NCBI GenBank assembly: GCA_947631325.1
Contig: CANRKX010000002.1
Span: 1 to 60,857, forward strand
Direction: 5' to 3'
Length of the DNA stretch: 60,857 nucleotides
Source of the DNA: an uncultured Clostridia bacterium
GTDB lineage: Bacteria; Bacillota; Clostridia; Christensenellales; Borkfalkiaceae
Under the pieces are notes generated by a model. That model had not been told where the DNA came from. It did no database searches and was given only the letters and a program-made list of their open reading frames with translations. Every line of letters begins with the position of its first letter. Position 1 is the first letter of the stretch. Shown piece after piece: positions 16,066 to 26,429 of this stretch. The translations under genes were made by a program, and so were the position numbers.

Positions 16066-17232
16066 TCAGCTCTTTAAAGCGGCGGCGAGGGCTTCCGCCA
16101 AAGCTTTTAATTCCCTCTCGCTCTCGTCGTTCAAAGCCGAGCGGATTTTGACGTATGGTTCGACAAATTTCAGATCTTTACAGCCCTCGAGCTTGGCTTG
16201 CATAGCCTTTGCCGCAAAGGGCGCCCAACTGCCGTTTTCAATAAGCCCCACTACTCTGTTCTTGAAATTGCGCTCTGTAAGGCAATCCACAAACTCGCGC
16301 ATGGTGGGGAACATTTCGCCGTTATAGGTCGTCGTCGCGAGGACGATTGCCGAATATCTGAACGCTTCGGCTATACAATATGTCCTCTCTGTGCGAATCA
16401 AATTGCATTTTCGGGCTTTGACGCCGCGCTTTTCAAGCTCATTGCAGAGCATATCGACAGCCTTTTCGGTGTGTCCGTACACCGTTGAATAGGCAACCAA
16501 CACGCCCTTTTCTTCGGGGTCATAATTAGACCACTTATTATACAGCCCCAAATAGTAGCCGAGATTATCGCTTAATATAGGTCCGTGCAGAGGACAAATC
16601 CTCTCAATTTGATATAAAGACAACTTTTTGAGAAGGGCTTGCACTTGCATGCCGTACTTGCCGACGATTGCAAAGTAATACCTTCGCGCCTCATCCTCCC
16701 ACTTCTCGTCGTATGAAAGTGCACCGAACTTGCCGAATGCGTCCGCCGAAAACAGGCTCTTCGACTTGTCGTCGTAACAGGTCATAACCTCGGGCCAGTG
16801 CACCATGGGCGCGAATATGAATTTCAAGCTCCTCCCGCCCAAATCGAGGCTGTCTCCGTCCTTCACCACAACTCTTCTATCGGCATAATCCTCGCCGAAA
16901 AACTCGTTGAGCATGACGAAGGTCTTGTTGTTGCCGACCACTTTCGCCTCGGGATATTGCCTTGTAAATTCAAATACGTTTGCCGAATGGTCGGGCTCCA
17001 TATGGAGAACGACTATGTAATCGGGCTTTCTTTCGCCCAAAGTTTTTTTGACGTTTTCAAGCCATTTTTCGCCGAAATGTGCGTCAACGCTGTCGAGAAC
17101 GGCACACTTTTCGCCGCAGACGACGTACGAATTATACGCCATTCCGTGCTTGACGGGCAAAATCCCCTCAAACAGGTCTATCTCCGTATCGTCCACGCCC
17201 ACATAATAAAGTCCATCGGAAATATCTTTCAT
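16066..17232 (-). CDS. fprA: FprA-type flavodiiron protein
   Basis: VLHMEPDHSANV, HWPEVMTCYDD, flavodoxin-like VAYSTVYGHTEKAVDML. Confidence 0.9.
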   Translation of the reverse strand: MKDISDGLYYVGVDDTEIDLFEGILPVKHGMAYNSYVVCGEKCAVLDSVDAHFGEKWLENVKKTLGERKPDYIVVLHMEPDHSANVFEFTRQYPEAKVVGNNKTFVMLNEFFGEDYADRRVVVKDGDSLDLGGRSLKFIFAPMVHWPEVMTCYDDKSKSLFSADAFGKFGALSYDEKWEDEARRYYFAIVGKYGMQVQALLKKLSLYQIERICPLHGPILSDNLGYYLGLYNKWSNYDPEEKGVLVAYSTVYGHTEKAVDMLCNELEKRGVKARKCNLIRTERTYCIAEAFRYSAIVLATTTYNGEMFPTMREFVDCLTERNFKNRVVGLIENGSWAPFAAKAMQAKLEGCKDLKFVEPYVKIRSALNDESERELKALAEALAAALKS

Positions 17233-17243
17233 TTTTATCTTCC

Positions 17244-18248
17244 TTATTTTTTCTTCTTTTTGAATACGTTGCCGACTTTTATAAGATGATTAGCCGAGAA
17301 AATATTTATAACTATAAGCAAAATACTGAATATCCCGAGCGCAAGGGCTTGATAACCGGGATTAATCGACGCGCCGAATAATGTAAGATTATATCCGAAA
17401 TCGCCCGTCACGCTCTCTATAAGTTCGGCTCCACCCGCTATTCCCGCGAGCATTTGGCTCATATTGGTTATAGGGGTTGCCATAAACGAATAGCGCAGCA
17501 TCGAACAGGTGTATGTCCCGGGGAAGAAACAGCAGATATTGCTGACCCATTTGGGCATCATGCCGAGGGGCATATACGCGCCCATGATAAATCCGACCGC
17601 CGTCGAAAAAATCATTATAACGCTGCCCATCGTCGCGTCGCGCCTTATGAACGAGCAGATGAACACGGTGAAGAGCACCGAGCTTATCGAGGAATACAGA
17701 AGAATTCCCAATATCTGCAAGAAATCGACGAAACTTATCACAAATTCGCCGAGGCAGGCGAGATATATAAAGCAGACAATCAAGAACAAAAAGCAGATAA
17801 ATATCGTGACGATGAAGTTATACAAGAAATAACTTGCAATCAGAAGGCTCTTGCTGACGGGCGACGACGCAAAGTCGCGGTTGACGCCGTTTTCCTTGTC
17901 GTTGACGATAATGTTGTTGGTCTGCAAAGACACCGTTATTGTGGATATGGCGATAATTCCGCTCAACATCCACGAGTCCACCACCGTCTCAATCGACTTT
18001 TTATAGTCCTCGTAATTTAAGTTTATGCCCTGTTTAGTGTTGATTTCGAGTATGGCTGATTTAACTCCGTCAAGCTCCAAATCGCGCAAAAACAGGATAT
18101 ATATCGCAAAAATTATGAGCGGCGCGATTATCGTGAAGAAAACCCTTATTTTGTTGCGGAAGAGCACCAAAAGGTGCCTTCTGACAAGCTGACAGAACAT
18201 ATCGATGTAGCTCGAAGGCTTAACTTTAATCGTTTGCATCTTCTTCAC
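17244..18248 (-). CDS. ABC-2 type transporter permease
   Basis: Multiple TMs; NDKENGVNRDFASSPVSKS; adjacent ATPase gene. Confidence 0.85.
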   Translation of the reverse strand: MKKMQTIKVKPSSYIDMFCQLVRRHLLVLFRNKIRVFFTIIAPLIIFAIYILFLRDLELDGVKSAILEINTKQGINLNYEDYKKSIETVVDSWMLSGIIAISTITVSLQTNNIIVNDKENGVNRDFASSPVSKSLLIASYFLYNFIVTIFICFLFLIVCFIYLACLGEFVISFVDFLQILGILLYSSISSVLFTVFICSFIRRDATMGSVIMIFSTAVGFIMGAYMPLGMMPKWVSNICCFFPGTYTCSMLRYSFMATPITNMSQMLAGIAGGAELIESVTGDFGYNLTLFGASINPGYQALALGIFSILLIVINIFSANHLIKVGNVFKKKKK

Positions 18249-19182
18249 CCGCCATTCTGATATTTTTGCCCGTGACGTTCAAAAATACGTCGTCCATCGA
18301 GCCCTTCAAAATCTCGATATCATTCAGATATTTGTCGTACTTTGCTATTATCTTCTTCGCCTGCGCCGTGTCCGCAATAAACAGCCTGTACGCCTCGCGC
18401 TCGGCGTCATAGTCGAAGTCCACGCCGTCGGCTTTCAACATATCGTCAAAACTCCTATCCTCGGGTCCGTAACTTATGATATAGTCCTTGGAATATGCGT
18501 TTTTGAGCTCGTTGGGGGTGCCGTGGGCGATAATCTTGCCCTTGTCCATTATGACGACGTCCGTTGCCTTTTCCGCCTCCTCAAGATAGTGCGTCGTGAG
18601 GAAGACTGTCATGCCCGTCTCCGTCCTTATGTTGTCGATAAGCGACCAGACGGCAAGGCGGGTCTTGGGGTCAAGCCCCGTCGTCGGCTCGTCCAATATG
18701 AGAAGTTTGGGGCGGTGCACCATCGCTCTCGCTATATCCACCCTCCTCATCTGTCCGCCGCTCAACTTGCCCACGGGTTTATTCAAAATGGGTCCGAGGT
18801 CGAGAAGATTGGTAATAGTGGCAATCGTCGTCTTTTTCTCCTCTTTGGGGAGCGAATAGAAGGACGTGCGTATTTCAAGGTTCTGTTTTACGGTCAAATC
18901 CTTGTCGAGAACGCTCGTCTGAAAGACGATGCCCGTCTCCGACTTTATCGAGACGGGGTCCTCGTCGATATCCTTGCCGTTGACGAAAATTTTGCCCGAA
19001 TCCTTATTCAAAATTGAGCAGATTATGTTGATTGTTGTGGATTTGCCCGCGCCGTTTATGCCGAGAAATGCAAACAGCGAGCCCTTTTCCACCTCAAACG
19101 AAATGTCGTCAACGGCTTTGTTTTCGCCGTACGACTTGCACAGATGCTCGATTTTAAGGGCAGAAATCAATTTGTTTTCCAA
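18226..19182 (-). CDS. ABC transporter ATP-binding protein
   Basis: Walker A GINGAGKST, signature LSGGQMRR, Walker B LLILDEPTTGLDP. Confidence 0.95.
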   Translation of the reverse strand: MENKLISALKIEHLCKSYGENKAVDDISFEVEKGSLFAFLGINGAGKSTTINIICSILNKDSGKIFVNGKDIDEDPVSIKSETGIVFQTSVLDKDLTVKQNLEIRTSFYSLPKEEKKTTIATITNLLDLGPILNKPVGKLSGGQMRRVDIARAMVHRPKLLILDEPTTGLDPKTRLAVWSLIDNIRTETGMTVFLTTHYLEEAEKATDVVIMDKGKIIAHGTPNELKNAYSKDYIISYGPEDRSFDDMLKADGVDFDYDAEREAYRLFIADTAQAKKIIAKYDKYLNDIEILKGSMDDVFLNVTGKNIRMAGEEDAND

Positions 19183-19193
19183 GTATTCACCTA

Positions 19194-20507
19194 TCAGTTA
19201 TTTTTGGTATTTCGCTTCACTTTAACCCACTTGGGCTTTGACATTGTGCCGATACAAATGGTAATCGTATATACAATCAAAAAGAACGGGAAGAACACGA
19301 CGGCGGTTATAAGTTCTCTTCTCTTCTTCGCGCCGAGTTTTTTATATTCAACCAACGCAAGCACAAGAGCCTGTATATATCCGAAGAACACGAAGAGCCC
19401 CAAAAGTATGCATGCGGCAATAATTATGGTGTTCCAAAGTAAGGTTTTATAGTACTCAATGGGGTATAGCGTCAGCTCTAACCCGCCGTATGCGGCAAAG
19501 CCCAAAAATACGAAATTATAGATATAGAATAGCGGAATCCACGTCGCGAGAAGGACGGTGTAGATGAGCAAGCTGTAAGTCATGAATACTTCCAAGCATG
19601 AAAGGCTCCCCGTCTTGAAGAAGTGCCCCAACAGCTTGAAGAGTTTTGTCTTTAAAAGTTTTGAAGTGCCGCTGCCTATGCGCCTGTTTCGGTTATACGT
19701 AACCTTCAACGAAGAAGGCATGTCCTCATATACAATTGCGTCCTCGACGTATCTGCCCTTTATCCCCTGCAACAGGCGATTGAAATAATACTCGGCGTCC
19801 TCGGAAATGGTTTCGCAGTCGTATCCCCCCGTCGCCTTCAACATTCTGACGCTCATCATCGCGCCGCTGCCGTTGACGTGGGCGGCTAAGTTGAGTCTCT
19901 CCCTCACCCTGCTTCCGTAGCGCGATTCAAACACATAGAACATTGCGCATGCCTTTGTGAAGAAGTTTTGGGTGCCGTTTATCGCACCCTCGTAGGGACG
20001 GGCAAGGTCCACGCCCGCTTGATAGGCGTCGTTCATCTTCAATGAATATACGTCGTTCAAATGGTTGTCCGCGTCCACCCTTATTATCATCTCGTACGGG
20101 TCGTCCTCGATAGCCATAATGTAATCCATGCCGTAACGCAGGGGATATACAGCCATATTGTGCGATTCGTCGGGGTCGTCAAGAGTGAGCACAATCGCGC
20201 CCGCCTTCTTCGCTTCTTCGGCGGTTTTATCGGTGCAGTTGTGCGCCACAACGAATACGTCGAATTTTTCACGCGGATATTTCTGACCGTCTATAATCGA
20301 CTTGACCGAGTCATAGATAACGTCCTCTTCGTTGTGCGCGGGTATGAGATAGGCTATCTTCGCCTTTACTTCCGATTCGGGCCACGTCTTCTTTTTGACA
20401 AATGAAAAGACGACGTAAAGGACCTGTATCAAAAGGGGTATCCCTATAAGCAATAAGACAATATAGTTCAGTATACTCAACACACGGTACACTATTTCAT
20501 ACCACAT
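19194..20507 (-). CDS. Glycosyltransferase family 2 membrane protein
   Basis: IPAHNEEDVI, IIRVDADN, TISEDAEYYFNRLL, RNRRIGSG, C-terminal TMs. Confidence 0.85.
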   Translation of the reverse strand: MWYEIVYRVLSILNYIVLLLIGIPLLIQVLYVVFSFVKKKTWPESEVKAKIAYLIPAHNEEDVIYDSVKSIIDGQKYPREKFDVFVVAHNCTDKTAEEAKKAGAIVLTLDDPDESHNMAVYPLRYGMDYIMAIEDDPYEMIIRVDADNHLNDVYSLKMNDAYQAGVDLARPYEGAINGTQNFFTKACAMFYVFESRYGSRVRERLNLAAHVNGSGAMMSVRMLKATGGYDCETISEDAEYYFNRLLQGIKGRYVEDAIVYEDMPSSLKVTYNRNRRIGSGTSKLLKTKLFKLLGHFFKTGSLSCLEVFMTYSLLIYTVLLATWIPLFYIYNFVFLGFAAYGGLELTLYPIEYYKTLLWNTIIIAACILLGLFVFFGYIQALVLALVEYKKLGAKKRRELITAVVFFPFFLIVYTITICIGTMSKPKWVKVKRNTKNN

Positions 20508-20653
20508 AAGTACTGTCCTCTCTCGTGTTTTACCAAATTTTATAACACAAATATAAATTCAGTATAAAATAATTATAAAATAAAGTCAAGAAATTAAGGG
20601 GTTATGCGGTTAAAACGCGCAATATATGCCAAAAACCTATGCGGAGGTATTTT

Positions 20654-21907
20654 ATGAATCCCATTAAGGAAAAGAGCAAATCGCTTGAAAACAACTTTTT
20701 ACCTTTGAGAAAGATGTATCCCAAGAGCTACAACAAGGAGAGAACTTCGCCCTATACAAAGACGCGCGTAATACTCATGAACGGCACGGAATTCGAGTCG
20801 CAATGGTTCATGCACAACTTTGCAAGGCACTGCGACGAGCCCGAAATATTAAACGCGCTCGCCGTGGTGAGGCGGCAGGAACAGCAACAGCAAAAGCGCA
20901 TAAGCTGTCTAAAACCCATTAACGAGAGCATACTCGAAACGACGATTGCATACGAACAGCTCGCCGTCGATCTGACAGCCGTGCTTGCCCGCAACGAAAA
21001 GGACGAGAACAATATTAAGGCTCTGAATTTTGCGCTTTTGGAGGACTTCGACCACCTCTATCGCTATGCAAATCTGCTTAAAACGGACAAAGACATTGAC
21101 GCGGATATGCTCGTCGGCAAGTTTACCGAAATCATGCCCGGTCGCCCCACGGTAGCCGAGCACCGCTTTCCCTCGGACGACGTAAAGCCGCACATGGACG
21201 CAAAGCACGCCGACATATATTCAAAGCTCGTCGCATGCACTATTACGGCTGCCGAACAGCAGACCATGAATTACTATATGAATATCGCGCAGTGGTATAA
21301 AAACGACTTGGGGCGCAGGCTGTACGCCGAAATCGCCATGATTGAGGAAGCGCACGTCACGCAATACGAGAGCCTTAAAGACCCCACGATGACTTGGCTC
21401 GAACAATGGGTTATGCACGAGTTCACCGAGTGCTGGCTGTACTACTCCGCCATGCAGGACGAGAGCGACGAGAGCATAAAGAAAATTTGGACGGAACACT
21501 ACAAAATGGAGATTGCCCACCTCAAGATTGCGGCAAAACTGCTCAAAAAGTACGAAAATAAGTCGTATGAGAGCGTTATCGGCACGGGCGAGTTCCCCAA
21601 ACTCTTAAAACTCGGCGGAAACAAGGACTATATAAGGAAGGTCTTGGGCGACACCATTCTCCTCACTGCCGACAACACGCACGAAAAGTTTGACTATAAG
21701 GAGATTAAAAAGATACCCGACGACCACAGATTTTTCAGCTATCAGAAGTTTATGTCTGGCGACCCCGATAAAAACCCCTCGCACATCGTCATCAAAAAGA
21801 CTATCGAAAAGCTCGGCAAGGACTTCAGATATCAGGACAGCGACCACCCCGTCAAGGACTTGCGAAACAGGCATGACGACAACGTAAAAATTTCAAGGAC
21901 AAAGTAG
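20654..21907 (+). CDS. Ferritin-like di-iron superfamily protein (putative)
   Basis: Two helical halves with IEEAH and MEIAH (ExxH) plus LEDFDH; RBS ggagg upstream of ATG 20654. Confidence 0.6.
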   Translation: MNPIKEKSKSLENNFLPLRKMYPKSYNKERTSPYTKTRVILMNGTEFESQWFMHNFARHCDEPEILNALAVVRRQEQQQQKRISCLKPINESILETTIAYEQLAVDLTAVLARNEKDENNIKALNFALLEDFDHLYRYANLLKTDKDIDADMLVGKFTEIMPGRPTVAEHRFPSDDVKPHMDAKHADIYSKLVACTITAAEQQTMNYYMNIAQWYKNDLGRRLYAEIAMIEEAHVTQYESLKDPTMTWLEQWVMHEFTECWLYYSAMQDESDESIKKIWTEHYKMEIAHLKIAAKLLKKYENKSYESVIGTGEFPKLLKLGGNKDYIRKVLGDTILLTADNTHEKFDYKEIKKIPDDHRFFSYQKFMSGDPDKNPSHIVIKKTIEKLGKDFRYQDSDHPVKDLRNRHDDNVKISRTK

Positions 21908-21914
21908 TTTTTTG

Positions 21915-21956
21915 TTTCAATGCGCCGCGCGAAAATTTTCGCGCGGCGCATTGAAA
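21915..21956. terminator. 42-bp perfect palindrome, convergent bidirectional terminator
   Basis: tttcaatgcgccgcgcgaaaa|ttttcgcgcggcgcattgaaa between converging genes. Confidence 0.8.
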
Positions 21957-21986
21957 TTTACATAAAAAACAATCAAGATTTTATCT

Positions 21987-22571
21987 TTATTTGCCCGTCT
22001 TTTGGGCTTTTTTAAGCTGTTTTTGCCGTATTTTGCCCTCTTTTACGAATTTTTTCAACTCCTTAAAGGTATGCTCCTCGCCCTCGTCTTTGAGCATCGT
22101 CAAAAAATATTCCAATCTCTCTCGGGTATTCGGGTGCATGCCGTCGCGGTCGGTCCTCGTCAGAAAATAGTCGAGGGGGCTTGCGTCGGTGTACTTATCT
22201 TTAAGATAAATCTTGCTCGCCGCAACCCTGTCGCAGACCATCTCGGCAAAGTACACGGGCGGCATCTCAACGTAAGTCCTCCTGCCGTCGGCAAAGTCCG
22301 TCCAATACTCAAAGTGGTGCTTATTTCTACCCTTATGGTGAAGCCACGCCGCCGAATATCCCAAAACCTCCCTCTCGCGGGCTTGCGGGCTGCGGAAACC
22401 TTGATAAAATTTCACCCCCGCCCAAAATTCAGACGGGGAATATTTGGATAAATCGTGCAGTAATCCGCGGCGGTAAAGCCCAGCCTTGAAGCAAAGTTTT
22501 CTCACCGCGCGCCTGTGGCGCATGACGGTTGCAAGGTGCTTAAAAAATTTCATACTAAATTTCAACTTCAA
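21987..22571 (-). CDS. DUF5662 family protein
   Basis: GLLHDLSKYSPSEFW, HHKGRNKHHFEYW, YFAEMVCD. Confidence 0.75.
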   Translation of the reverse strand: MKLKFSMKFFKHLATVMRHRRAVRKLCFKAGLYRRGLLHDLSKYSPSEFWAGVKFYQGFRSPQAREREVLGYSAAWLHHKGRNKHHFEYWTDFADGRRTYVEMPPVYFAEMVCDRVAASKIYLKDKYTDASPLDYFLTRTDRDGMHPNTRERLEYFLTMLKDEGEEHTFKELKKFVKEGKIRQKQLKKAQKTGK

Positions 22572-23403
22572 ATCCGTCGTATGCGGGCGTTACGCCCAAC
22601 TCCCCGCATATTCCCTCCAGCCTTTCGCGGACGGGATTGCAGTTGTGGGAAAAGTGTGTGGCGATAAACTTTGTCTTATCGTCCGCCACGCCGTATTCAA
22701 ACAGCTTCTGCATTGTTATTTTGTCGTCGGGCAGACCCATATGTCGAGAATATTCGCCGCCCTCGTGCTCGCCGAAAGTGCAGTCCAGCGCGACGAGGTC
22801 GGCATGGCAGCCGCACTCCTTCAAATATTCAAACGCGCCGTCCGAAATCCTGCCCGTGTCATAGAGGTGCAGATAGCCCTTCCCGCCCTTTTCAACATGA
22901 TATAAAAGCGCGTCCTCCGTCTTGCTGTGATTTGCGGGGATAGTCGTCACGGTATACCCGCCCACCTCAAATCTCTCAAAGGGAGAAATTTGAGTAAAGG
23001 ATATATTCTTCAAAACGACGTCCTTCATCTCGCGGGCGGTGCACTCCGAAAAGACCTTCCCCACCTCTTGATTTCCGTATATTTTAAGAGCGCTTCCGTC
23101 CGTCACCGCATACTTATAGCCGCGCAGAATGAAGTCGTGCGCGTAAAAATGATCCATATGCGAATGTGTGACGAGAAGATAGCGGATATCTGAAAGATTT
23201 ACGCCGAAGCGCAGAGAATTTGAATAGGCTTCGGGCGGAAAATCTATGCACAGCTCGCCGTCCAACAGAACCTGAGTGCGGGCGCGGAACTCCGAATAGC
23301 CCAATCTTCTGATATTTTCGCAATTTGCACACTTGCAGAAAACGGCGGGAACGCCCTCCGCAGCCGCGGTGCCGAGATAACGTATTTTCATATCAATAGC
23401 CAA
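22555..23403 (-). CDS. Metallo-beta-lactamase fold hydrolase, PhnP-like
   Basis: GTAAAEGVPAVFC, LVTHSHMDHFYAHD, IATHFSHN. Confidence 0.85.
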   Translation of the reverse strand: MAIDMKIRYLGTAAAEGVPAVFCKCANCENIRRLGYSEFRARTQVLLDGELCIDFPPEAYSNSLRFGVNLSDIRYLLVTHSHMDHFYAHDFILRGYKYAVTDGSALKIYGNQEVGKVFSECTAREMKDVVLKNISFTQISPFERFEVGGYTVTTIPANHSKTEDALLYHVEKGGKGYLHLYDTGRISDGAFEYLKECGCHADLVALDCTFGEHEGGEYSRHMGLPDDKITMQKLFEYGVADDKTKFIATHFSHNCNPVRERLEGICGELGVTPAYDGFEVEI

Positions 23404-23404
23404 A

Positions 23405-23425
23405 ACAGGGCGACTTGCGCCCTGT
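23405..23425 (-). terminator. Hairpin between dtd and the MBL-fold gene
   Basis: acagggcg-acttg-cgccctgt, short T run on minus strand. Confidence 0.4.
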
Positions 23426-23428
23426 AAA

Positions 23429-23866
23429 TTAAATTTCGTATATAACCGTTACCGGTCCGTCGTTCAGTTGTTCTATCTTCATATCCGCGCCGAAAACTCC
23501 GCATTTGACTTGCGGAACGCTCTCGCGAAGAGACGATAATACAAGCTCGTAAAGATAGTTTGCGCGCTCGGGTCGCTCCGCCTCGGTAAAACTCGGTCTG
23601 TTGCCGTGCGAACAGTCGCCGTACAGCGTGAATTGCGAAATCAGCAAAACCTGCCCGCCGATATCGTTTACGGACAGATTCATTTTGCCGTTTTCGTCCT
23701 CGAACACGCGCAGGGCGGAAATCTTTTTCGCCATTGCCGCCGCCTGCGCCTCGGTGTCGCCGACCTTAACGCCGAGATACACCGCCAAGCCCTTGCCGAT
23801 TTCAGAAATTAATTTTCCGTCAACCGACAGGGCGCACTTTAAAACGCGCTGTATTACGGCTTTCAT
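23429..23866 (-). CDS. dtd: D-aminoacyl-tRNA deacylase
   Basis: MKAVIQRVLKC, LLISQFTLYGDCSHGNRPSF, NDGPVT. Confidence 0.95.
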   Translation of the reverse strand: MKAVIQRVLKCALSVDGKLISEIGKGLAVYLGVKVGDTEAQAAAMAKKISALRVFEDENGKMNLSVNDIGGQVLLISQFTLYGDCSHGNRPSFTEAERPERANYLYELVLSSLRESVPQVKCGVFGADMKIEQLNDGPVTVIYEI

Positions 23867-23869
23867 TTG

Positions 23870-24445
23870 TTATTTGCCGACCCTCGACATATATTCGCCC
23901 GTGCGGGTGTCGATGCGGATTATTTCGCCCTCTTCGACGAACATGGGCACCTGAATGGTCGCGCCCGTCTCCACCTTCGCGTTCTTCATGACGTTGGTCG
24001 CAGTATTGCCGCGGACGCCCGGCTCGCACTCGATTATCTTGAGCTCGACGAAGTTTTCGGGTTCAACCGAAAAGGCGTTACCGTTCAACGACTTGACGGT
24101 TACAGTGTCGTTCTCCTTGATGTATTTGAGCGCGTCCTCCACCTGACCGGGGTTGAGGGTAATCATATCGAAGGTGTCGGGGTCCATGAAATAATAGAAC
24201 TCGCCGTCGGTGTATGAATAGGTCATCTTCCTCGTCTCGACCTGAGCCGTTTCGAGCTTTGCCGTGGGGTTGAAGGTGATATCCGAAAGCACCTGCCCCG
24301 TCACGACGTTTTTGAGCGTCGTCCTTACGAACGCCGCGCCTTTACCGGGCTTGACGTGCTGGAATTCGGTCACGGTGTAAACGCCCTTGCCGTTGTACTC
24401 GAAGGTGGTGCCCTTCCTGATGTCGCCTGCTAAAATGGATGCCAT
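23870..24445 (-). CDS. efp: Translation elongation factor P
   Basis: [23 protein letters not shown]-terminal [14 protein letters not shown]. Confidence 0.97.
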   Translation of the reverse strand: MASILAGDIRKGTTFEYNGKGVYTVTEFQHVKPGKGAAFVRTTLKNVVTGQVLSDITFNPTAKLETAQVETRKMTYSYTDGEFYYFMDPDTFDMITLNPGQVEDALKYIKENDTVTVKSLNGNAFSVEPENFVELKIIECEPGVRGNTATNVMKNAKVETGATIQVPMFVEEGEIIRIDTRTGEYMSRVGK

Positions 24446-24500
24446 AGTTGTTTTCTCCTTAAAGATTTCAAGTTAATTATCGGCTTTTTACCTTTATATT

Positions 24501-25556
24501 TTACAAAATTATGAGATTTTTTGAGCTGTCGGTCAGGCTTTTGACCTTTCCGCCCTCAAGAGTAACCGTGTCCTCTATGCGTATTCCGAACTCGCCCGCA
24601 AGGTATACGCCGGGCTCGTCGGAAAACACCATTCCGTCCTCAAAGACAGTCTCGTCGGACTGCGAAAGCGTGGGGAATTCGTGTATATTGACGCCCAGGC
24701 TGTGCCCCAACGAATGGGTGAAATAGTCCGCCAACCCGTGTTTTGCGAAAAAGTCGCGGGCAATCGCGTCGCCATCTTTGCCCTTTATGCCGCTCTTGAA
24801 CTGCTCCTTGACGAGCATGTGCGCCTGCAATACCAAATCGTAATATTTTTTGAATTTTTCGTGATTATTATCGTCGCCAAAGAGAAATGTGCGGGTGCAA
24901 TCAGAACAGTAGCCGTTTACTTTACAGCCGAAGTCAATTAGTACAACGTCGCCGAACTTCAACTTTTTCAAGCCCGTCTCGTGATGGGGAACGCTGGAAT
25001 TTTCGCCGAAGGCGACAATAGTTTCAAAGCTCGTCCCGCTCGCCCCGTAACGGCGCATCAAATATTCAAGCTCCGCCGCAACGTCGTTTTCGCTCATGCC
25101 TTCTCTAATCTTCGGCAGTAAATCGCAAAAGGCTCTGTCCGTCGCCGCGCATGCCAAGGAAATATTTTTAATCTCTTCCCCGCTCTTTACAGCCATCGCC
25201 CTATTGAAAGCGGGCGTGCTGTCAACAATTTCAAAACCGCTGTTTTTAAGACTTAAATAGTCCTCTGCGGTGAGTTTGGAAAGCGGCATCGCTATACTTT
25301 TATATGAAGATAAGAGCGACGAAAGTTTGACCTTGCGGGGATATTCTTTCACCTCGATATCGCTATCGAAAAACGCCTTTTCCGCCGCCTCGAGATAGCG
25401 TTTGTCTGTATAAAAAATCGTGCCCTCTCTATCGGTTATCAAAACACCGAACGAACTTGCAAAGCCCGTAAGATAAAATCTGAAATCCTCGTTCAAAGTG
25501 ACGAGCGCGTCCGCGCCGACCCCGCGAAAGACCTTTTTGCAATTATTCCTTACCAT
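24501..25556 (-). CDS. M24 family aminopeptidase (Xaa-Pro type)
   Basis: VLIDFGCKVNGYCSDCTRTF, HSLGHSLGVNIHE, FSDEPGVYL, GIRIEDT. Confidence 0.9.
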   Translation of the reverse strand: MVRNNCKKVFRGVGADALVTLNEDFRFYLTGFASSFGVLITDREGTIFYTDKRYLEAAEKAFFDSDIEVKEYPRKVKLSSLLSSYKSIAMPLSKLTAEDYLSLKNSGFEIVDSTPAFNRAMAVKSGEEIKNISLACAATDRAFCDLLPKIREGMSENDVAAELEYLMRRYGASGTSFETIVAFGENSSVPHHETGLKKLKFGDVVLIDFGCKVNGYCSDCTRTFLFGDDNNHEKFKKYYDLVLQAHMLVKEQFKSGIKGKDGDAIARDFFAKHGLADYFTHSLGHSLGVNIHEFPTLSQSDETVFEDGMVFSDEPGVYLAGEFGIRIEDTVTLEGGKVKSLTDSSKNLIIL

Positions 25557-25577
25557 GTCATTTTACCAAAATATTCG

Positions 25578-26429
25578 CTATATGTCAACAGTATTGTAAA
25601 TATGTTTCATCTCTAAGGCGTCCGCCGCCTGTGTGCCCGCCGACTCGCTCACGATGTACGGTTCAAGCCCCGTCCTCTTCAATGCGACTGCAAGCGGCGC
25701 AAATTCGGGACCGTAAATTTTATCTTCGAAAGTCAAGTGCTTTATCTCGCCCTTGCCGCCGTACATAATTTTCGAAAAGTGCGCGTGGAAGTGCTTAACC
25801 CTGTCAAAACCGAGCTCGTCAATCATATAGCGAAGTCTCGTTTCAAAGTCCTCTTCCGTCTTCAAACTCCCCTGTTCGCGGGCGTTTATGTGCCCGAAAT
25901 CCACTGCGGGCGTGAAGCACTTATCTATTTTGCAAAATCCGACAATCTCTTCAAGGGTGCCTATCTGCGCAAGCTTGCCCATTGTCTCGGGGCAAAACAT
26001 TACGTCCTCATATCCGTTGAGATATATAAAATCGCACAGCCTTTTCAGCCGTTCTTCGGTGAGTTTCACCGCCGTATCTCGCGTGGCTTTCCCCTGCGCC
26101 GCGGGGTGAAATACAAGGCGCTTGCCGCCCATAAGCTTTAAATATTTTGCGCTCGACAGCACGTATCCGAAAGATTTCTGCGCCATCTCGTCATCGGGAT
26201 TTGCAAAATTTATGTAGTAGGGCGCGTGAACGCTTATCTCAATTCCGTTCTCTTTGAAAGCTTCGCCTATCTCTATCGCCTTGCTCTCGGACAGCATTAT
26301 CCCTCTGCCGAAAGAGTATTCATAGCAATCAAGCCCGAGGTTTTTGCAATAACCCGCCGCCTGCGCCGTATACTTAAAGCCCGCCGCTTCAAAACCGTCG
26401 TCGTTGCCGCTCGGTCCGAATTTAATCAT
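25578..26429 (-). CDS. TIM-barrel protein, AP endonuclease family 2 / deoxyribonuclease IV-like
   Basis: ISVHAPYYINFANPD, VFHPAA, PAVDFGHINAR, KHFHAHFS. Confidence 0.8.
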   Translation of the reverse strand: MIKFGPSGNDDGFEAAGFKYTAQAAGYCKNLGLDCYEYSFGRGIMLSESKAIEIGEAFKENGIEISVHAPYYINFANPDDEMAQKSFGYVLSSAKYLKLMGGKRLVFHPAAQGKATRDTAVKLTEERLKRLCDFIYLNGYEDVMFCPETMGKLAQIGTLEEIVGFCKIDKCFTPAVDFGHINAREQGSLKTEEDFETRLRYMIDELGFDRVKHFHAHFSKIMYGGKGEIKHLTFEDKIYGPEFAPLAVALKRTGLEPYIVSESAGTQAADALEMKHIYNTVDI

